From the NCBI GenBank assembly GCA_949957035.1, contig CATLIP010000110.1, forward strand, positions 1 through 7,898: DNA of 7,898 nucleotides. The letters are read 5' to 3'. Source of the DNA: an uncultured Lachnospiraceae bacterium. GTDB lineage: Bacteria > Bacillota_A > Clostridia > Lachnospirales > Lachnospiraceae. Positions 6,142 through 7,898 of the stretch are shown here, in pieces. A model generated the notes under the pieces. That model searched no databases and had not been told where the DNA came from. It saw only the letters and a list, made by a program, of their open reading frames with translations. A program made the translations under genes and the position numbers. Within the stretch, counting starts at the first letter, position 1; every line of letters begins with the position of its first letter.

Positions 6142-6187
6142 GTCCACCCATACGCAAAACTCACCGCCTCCGCCGCCAGAATCCTCA

Positions 6188-6862
6188 TCACTCCCCCTTC
6201 TTCATCCGTATCACATCCATAACCGCCTCCACCTGATTATCGATATGCTTACAAACAATCTCCGCTGCCAGTTCCTTCTCCTTCCCCTCAATCCGCTTAA
6301 TAATCTCTTCATGCTCCGCCAAAAGCTGCGGATACGCCTCCTGCCGTTTCAAATACTCTATACGATACCGATACATCTGCTCCCGCAAATTATTCAAAAG
6401 CTGCACCAGCTTCTGGTTATCCGTCGCCTCATAAATCACATCATGAAAACGCACATCCGCCTCGGCAATCTCTGTAATATCACTGCTCCTCAAGGTCTTC
6501 CGGAACTCCTCCGCCGCATGTCTAAGCTCCCGTATCTGCGCATACTTAATCTTATCACAGGTCAGCTTCACCGCCAGCTCCTCTAACGCCTTGCGGACCT
6601 CTAAGACGTCCCGCAGGCTCTTCTCGGATATATCCGCCACCTCTGCGCCTTTGCGCGGAACCATAAGCACCAGCCCCTCAAGCTCCAGCTTCCGGATCGC
6701 CTCCCGGATCGGCGTCCGGCTGACGCCAAGCTTATTGGCCAGCTTAATCTCCATCAGCCGCTCTCCCGGTTTCAGTTCTCCCCGCAGGATCGCCTGCCTC
6801 AGGGTATTGAACACCACGTCCCGCAGCGGAAGATATTCGCTCATGTTGACCTTTAGTTCCAT
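6188..6862 (-). CDS. GntR-family transcriptional regulator, FadR/FCD subfamily
   Basis: A 224-residue DNA-binding repressor or activator. Residues about 10-78 form the GntR winged helix, with LRQAILRGELKPGERL, then LANKLGVSRTPIREAIRKLE as the recognition part, then LEGLVLMVPRKGAEV as the wing. Residues about 83-212 form the all-helical FCD ligand domain. Its usual metal ligands are all present: D136 and H140 (ADVRFHD), H184 (AEHEEI) and H206 (CKHID). The ATG at 6862 follows the ispE stop by 3 nt. Its ribosome binding site AGGAGGA (6877-6871) lies in the last codons of ispE, so the two genes are one translationally linked operon. FCD proteins commonly bind palindromes with a TGTATACA-like core, and one lies at the operon promoter (7760-7769), which suggests autoregulation. 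The ligand is unknown; an organic acid or similar would be usual for the family. Confidence 0.93.
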   Translation of the reverse strand: MELKVNMSEYLPLRDVVFNTLRQAILRGELKPGERLMEIKLANKLGVSRTPIREAIRKLELEGLVLMVPRKGAEVADISEKSLRDVLEVRKALEELAVKLTCDKIKYAQIRELRHAAEEFRKTLRSSDITEIAEADVRFHDVIYEATDNQKLVQLLNNLREQMYRYRIEYLKRQEAYPQLLAEHEEIIKRIEGKEKELAAEIVCKHIDNQVEAVMDVIRMKKGE

Positions 6863-6865
6863 CCC

Positions 6866-7741
6866 CTATCTCCTCCTCGTATTGTGTACGCCGGTCACGT
6901 ATGTCTGCCGCGCAAGCTGCAGCTCCCGAATCCGAAACGCCGCCTTCTTAGCCGCCTTCTTATCATCGAACAGTCCAAAGACTGTAGGCCCGCTGCCGCT
7001 CATCAAGGCATTGAGCGCGCCGTTCTTCTTCATGGTATCCTTAATCTGCTCAATCACAGGATAGGCTTCTGCCGTAACCTTCTCAAGGACATTCCCAAGG
7101 CAGGAAGATACCTGCAAAAGATCATGCCCCCTAAGCCCTCCGATAATCCCGTCAATATCCGGATGTTCGGCAATCTCATGGGAGTCCAGCTTCTCATACA
7201 CCATCTTCGTCGAAACGCTGATAGACGGTTTGGCCAGCAGTACAAAACACTTAGGCATAGGAGGAAGAGGCGTAAGCTTCTCTCCAATCCCTTCCGCGAG
7301 TACCGTCCCCCTCATGATACAATAAGGTACGTCTGCCCCCAGCAAAACGCCCCTTTCCATCAGCGCTTTCTGGGACAGCCCCAATGAAAACATACGGTTC
7401 ATCCCGAACAAGACCGCAGCCGCATTAGAACTGCCCCCAGCCATCCCCGCAGCCACAGGGATATGCTTATCCAGCACAATCTTCACACCCTCCCGTATCC
7501 CAAACTCCTTCATCAACAAATCCGCGGCCCGGTAAGCCAGGTTATTCTCATTGACCGGAAGATAGAATAAGTTGGCGCTTAGCCGGATTCCCGTCTCCTT
7601 CTTATTCACCATCCAAATCTGGTCATAGAGATAGACCGTCTGCATTACCATACGCACGTCTTGATATCCATTCTCACGTTTCCCCAACACGTCGAGTCCC
7701 AGATTAATCTTCCCAAGTGCCTTTAACTCTAATTTATCCAT
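6866..7741 (-). CDS. ispE: 4-diphosphocytidyl-2-C-methyl-D-erythritol kinase
   Basis: IspE phosphorylates CDP-methylerythritol with ATP in the DXP (MEP) pathway to isopentenyl diphosphate. The 291-residue GHMP kinase has the N-terminal KINLGLDVLGKRENGYQ with catalytic K11. It has the glycine-rich ATP loop PVAAGMAGGSSNAAA (95-109), catalytic D137 in GADVPY, and the C-terminal LMSGSGPTVFGLF motif. I chose the ATG at 7741 because AAGGAG (7754-7749) is 7 nt upstream. The in-frame ATG at 7747 would be only 1 nt from that site and would add just two residues. A sigma-A promoter and a CTGTATACAG operator candidate lie immediately upstream. gntR follows after 3 nt. The upstream gene is a LysM protein, probably sipL. 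Confidence 0.96.
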   Translation of the reverse strand: MDKLELKALGKINLGLDVLGKRENGYQDVRMVMQTVYLYDQIWMVNKKETGIRLSANLFYLPVNENNLAYRAADLLMKEFGIREGVKIVLDKHIPVAAGMAGGSSNAAAVLFGMNRMFSLGLSQKALMERGVLLGADVPYCIMRGTVLAEGIGEKLTPLPPMPKCFVLLAKPSISVSTKMVYEKLDSHEIAEHPDIDGIIGGLRGHDLLQVSSCLGNVLEKVTAEAYPVIEQIKDTMKKNGALNALMSGSGPTVFGLFDDKKAAKKAAFRIRELQLARQTYVTGVHNTRRR

Positions 7742-7759
7742 CCACATTCTCCTTGTATC

Positions 7760-7769
7760 CTGTATACAG
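7760..7769. promoter_or_regulatory. CTGTATACAG palindrome, putative GntR/FCD operator
   Basis: A perfect 10-bp palindrome with the TGTATACA core typical of FadR-type GntR sites. It lies just after the expected transcription start of the ispE-gntR promoter. A second GTATAC-centred palindrome, AGTATACT (7779-7786), overlaps the -10 box, with centres 18 bp apart. Binding here would block the promoter, consistent with negative autoregulation by the GntR protein encoded in the same operon. Confidence 0.5.
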
Positions 7770-7774
7770 TGTAC

Positions 7775-7898
7775 CTATAGTATACTCATATTTTCCTTAA
7801 AAATCAATATCCTGTCACCCGCTTTTATCTCTTCCGAAGGCAGTTCATTTACCTCCATAATTCCCTCTACCGTCGTGTTATATTTTTTAGCAAGATCC
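7775..7898 (-). CDS. LysM-domain protein, C-terminal end (partial); probably SipL/DUF3794 spore protein
   Basis: The last 40 residues of a gene cut by the right window edge. They form the end of a LysM repeat: DLAKKYNTTVEGIMEVNEL, then an I-K-A-G-D-R-I-L-I-F strand, then a short tail to TAG at 7775. LysM domains bind glycan or, in SipL of Clostridioides difficile, the spore coat base protein SpoIVA. SipL-type proteins (DUF3794 plus C-terminal LysM) lie directly before ispE in Clostridia, so position supports that identity. The DUF3794 part is outside the window, so a different LysM protein cannot be excluded. Confidence 0.75.
   Translation of the reverse strand, partial: DLAKKYNTTVEGIMEVNELPSEEIKAGDRILIFKENMSIL
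7779..7807 (-). promoter_or_regulatory. Sigma-A type promoter of the ispE-gntR operon
   Basis: On the minus strand TTGATT (7807-7802) and TATACT (7784-7779) are exactly 17 bp apart. Transcription should begin near 7772, about 31 nt before the chosen ispE ATG. The promoter lies within the last codons of the sipL-like gene, so housekeeping ispE expression does not depend on the sporulation gene upstream. Confidence 0.65.

Larger units (their letters stand above)
5654..6187. other. 534-bp gene-free stretch with repeat elements
   Basis: The gap between the gntR stop and the spoIIR start. It holds a long-hairpin element (5963-6141), a diverged copy of its end unit (5828-5865), a 9-bp direct repeat CCCTGCGAC (5866-5874 and 5933-5941) and a 7-bp inverted repeat just before spoIIR. 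I find no credible protein gene, no terminator with a T-run and no structural RNA family that I recognise. Confidence 0.7.

Overview
The window looks like chromosomal DNA from a spore-forming Clostridia, most likely a Lachnospiraceae gut-type organism. The evidence is the pair spoIIR plus a LysM-ended sipL-like gene, strong AGGAGG-type ribosome binding sites, moderate GC, a Gram-positive acyl-ACP thioesterase and CvfB, and the DXP-pathway gene ispE. The family-level placement is inference. All convincing genes lie on the minus strand, so transcription runs from the right edge to the left edge.

Right block (7898 to 4982): the 3' end of a LysM protein (probably sipL), ispE, an FCD-type GntR regulator and spoIIR. 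I recall the order sipL-ispE-gntR-spoIIR from Clostridioides difficile, so this is probably an old conserved sporulation/isoprenoid neighbourhood. A good sigma-A promoter lies inside the 3' end of the sipL-like gene. A perfect CTGTATACAG palindrome sits just downstream of it, which suggests that the GntR protein controls its own ispE-gntR operon. Between gntR and spoIIR lies a 534-bp stretch without a credible gene. It holds a 179-bp element with 24-bp perfect inverted ends that can fold as one long interrupted hairpin, plus a diverged copy of the end unit.

Middle block (4924 to 3037): a cation diffusion facilitator with an N-D-D-D metal site (manganese-type) overlaps an acyl-ACP thioesterase by 14 nt.

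Left block (2988 to 1): an AlbA_2/GHKL-type ATP-binding regulator with a C-terminal winged helix is followed by two large palindromes built from ten AGTCTYA half-sites. Within each arm the half-sites are 11 bp apart. The outermost half-site abuts a TATAAT in front of cvfB, the S1-domain RNA-binding protein gene. Next come a promoter, a small HPr/Crh-like protein with no histidine, a rho-independent terminator and the first 38 codons of dnaE.

The observations most worth a second look are the 11-bp-phased AGTCTYA array, the long-hairpin repeat element, the histidine-free HPr-like protein beside dnaE, and the putative GntR operator. I see no phage, CRISPR, toxin-antitoxin or rRNA/tRNA genes.
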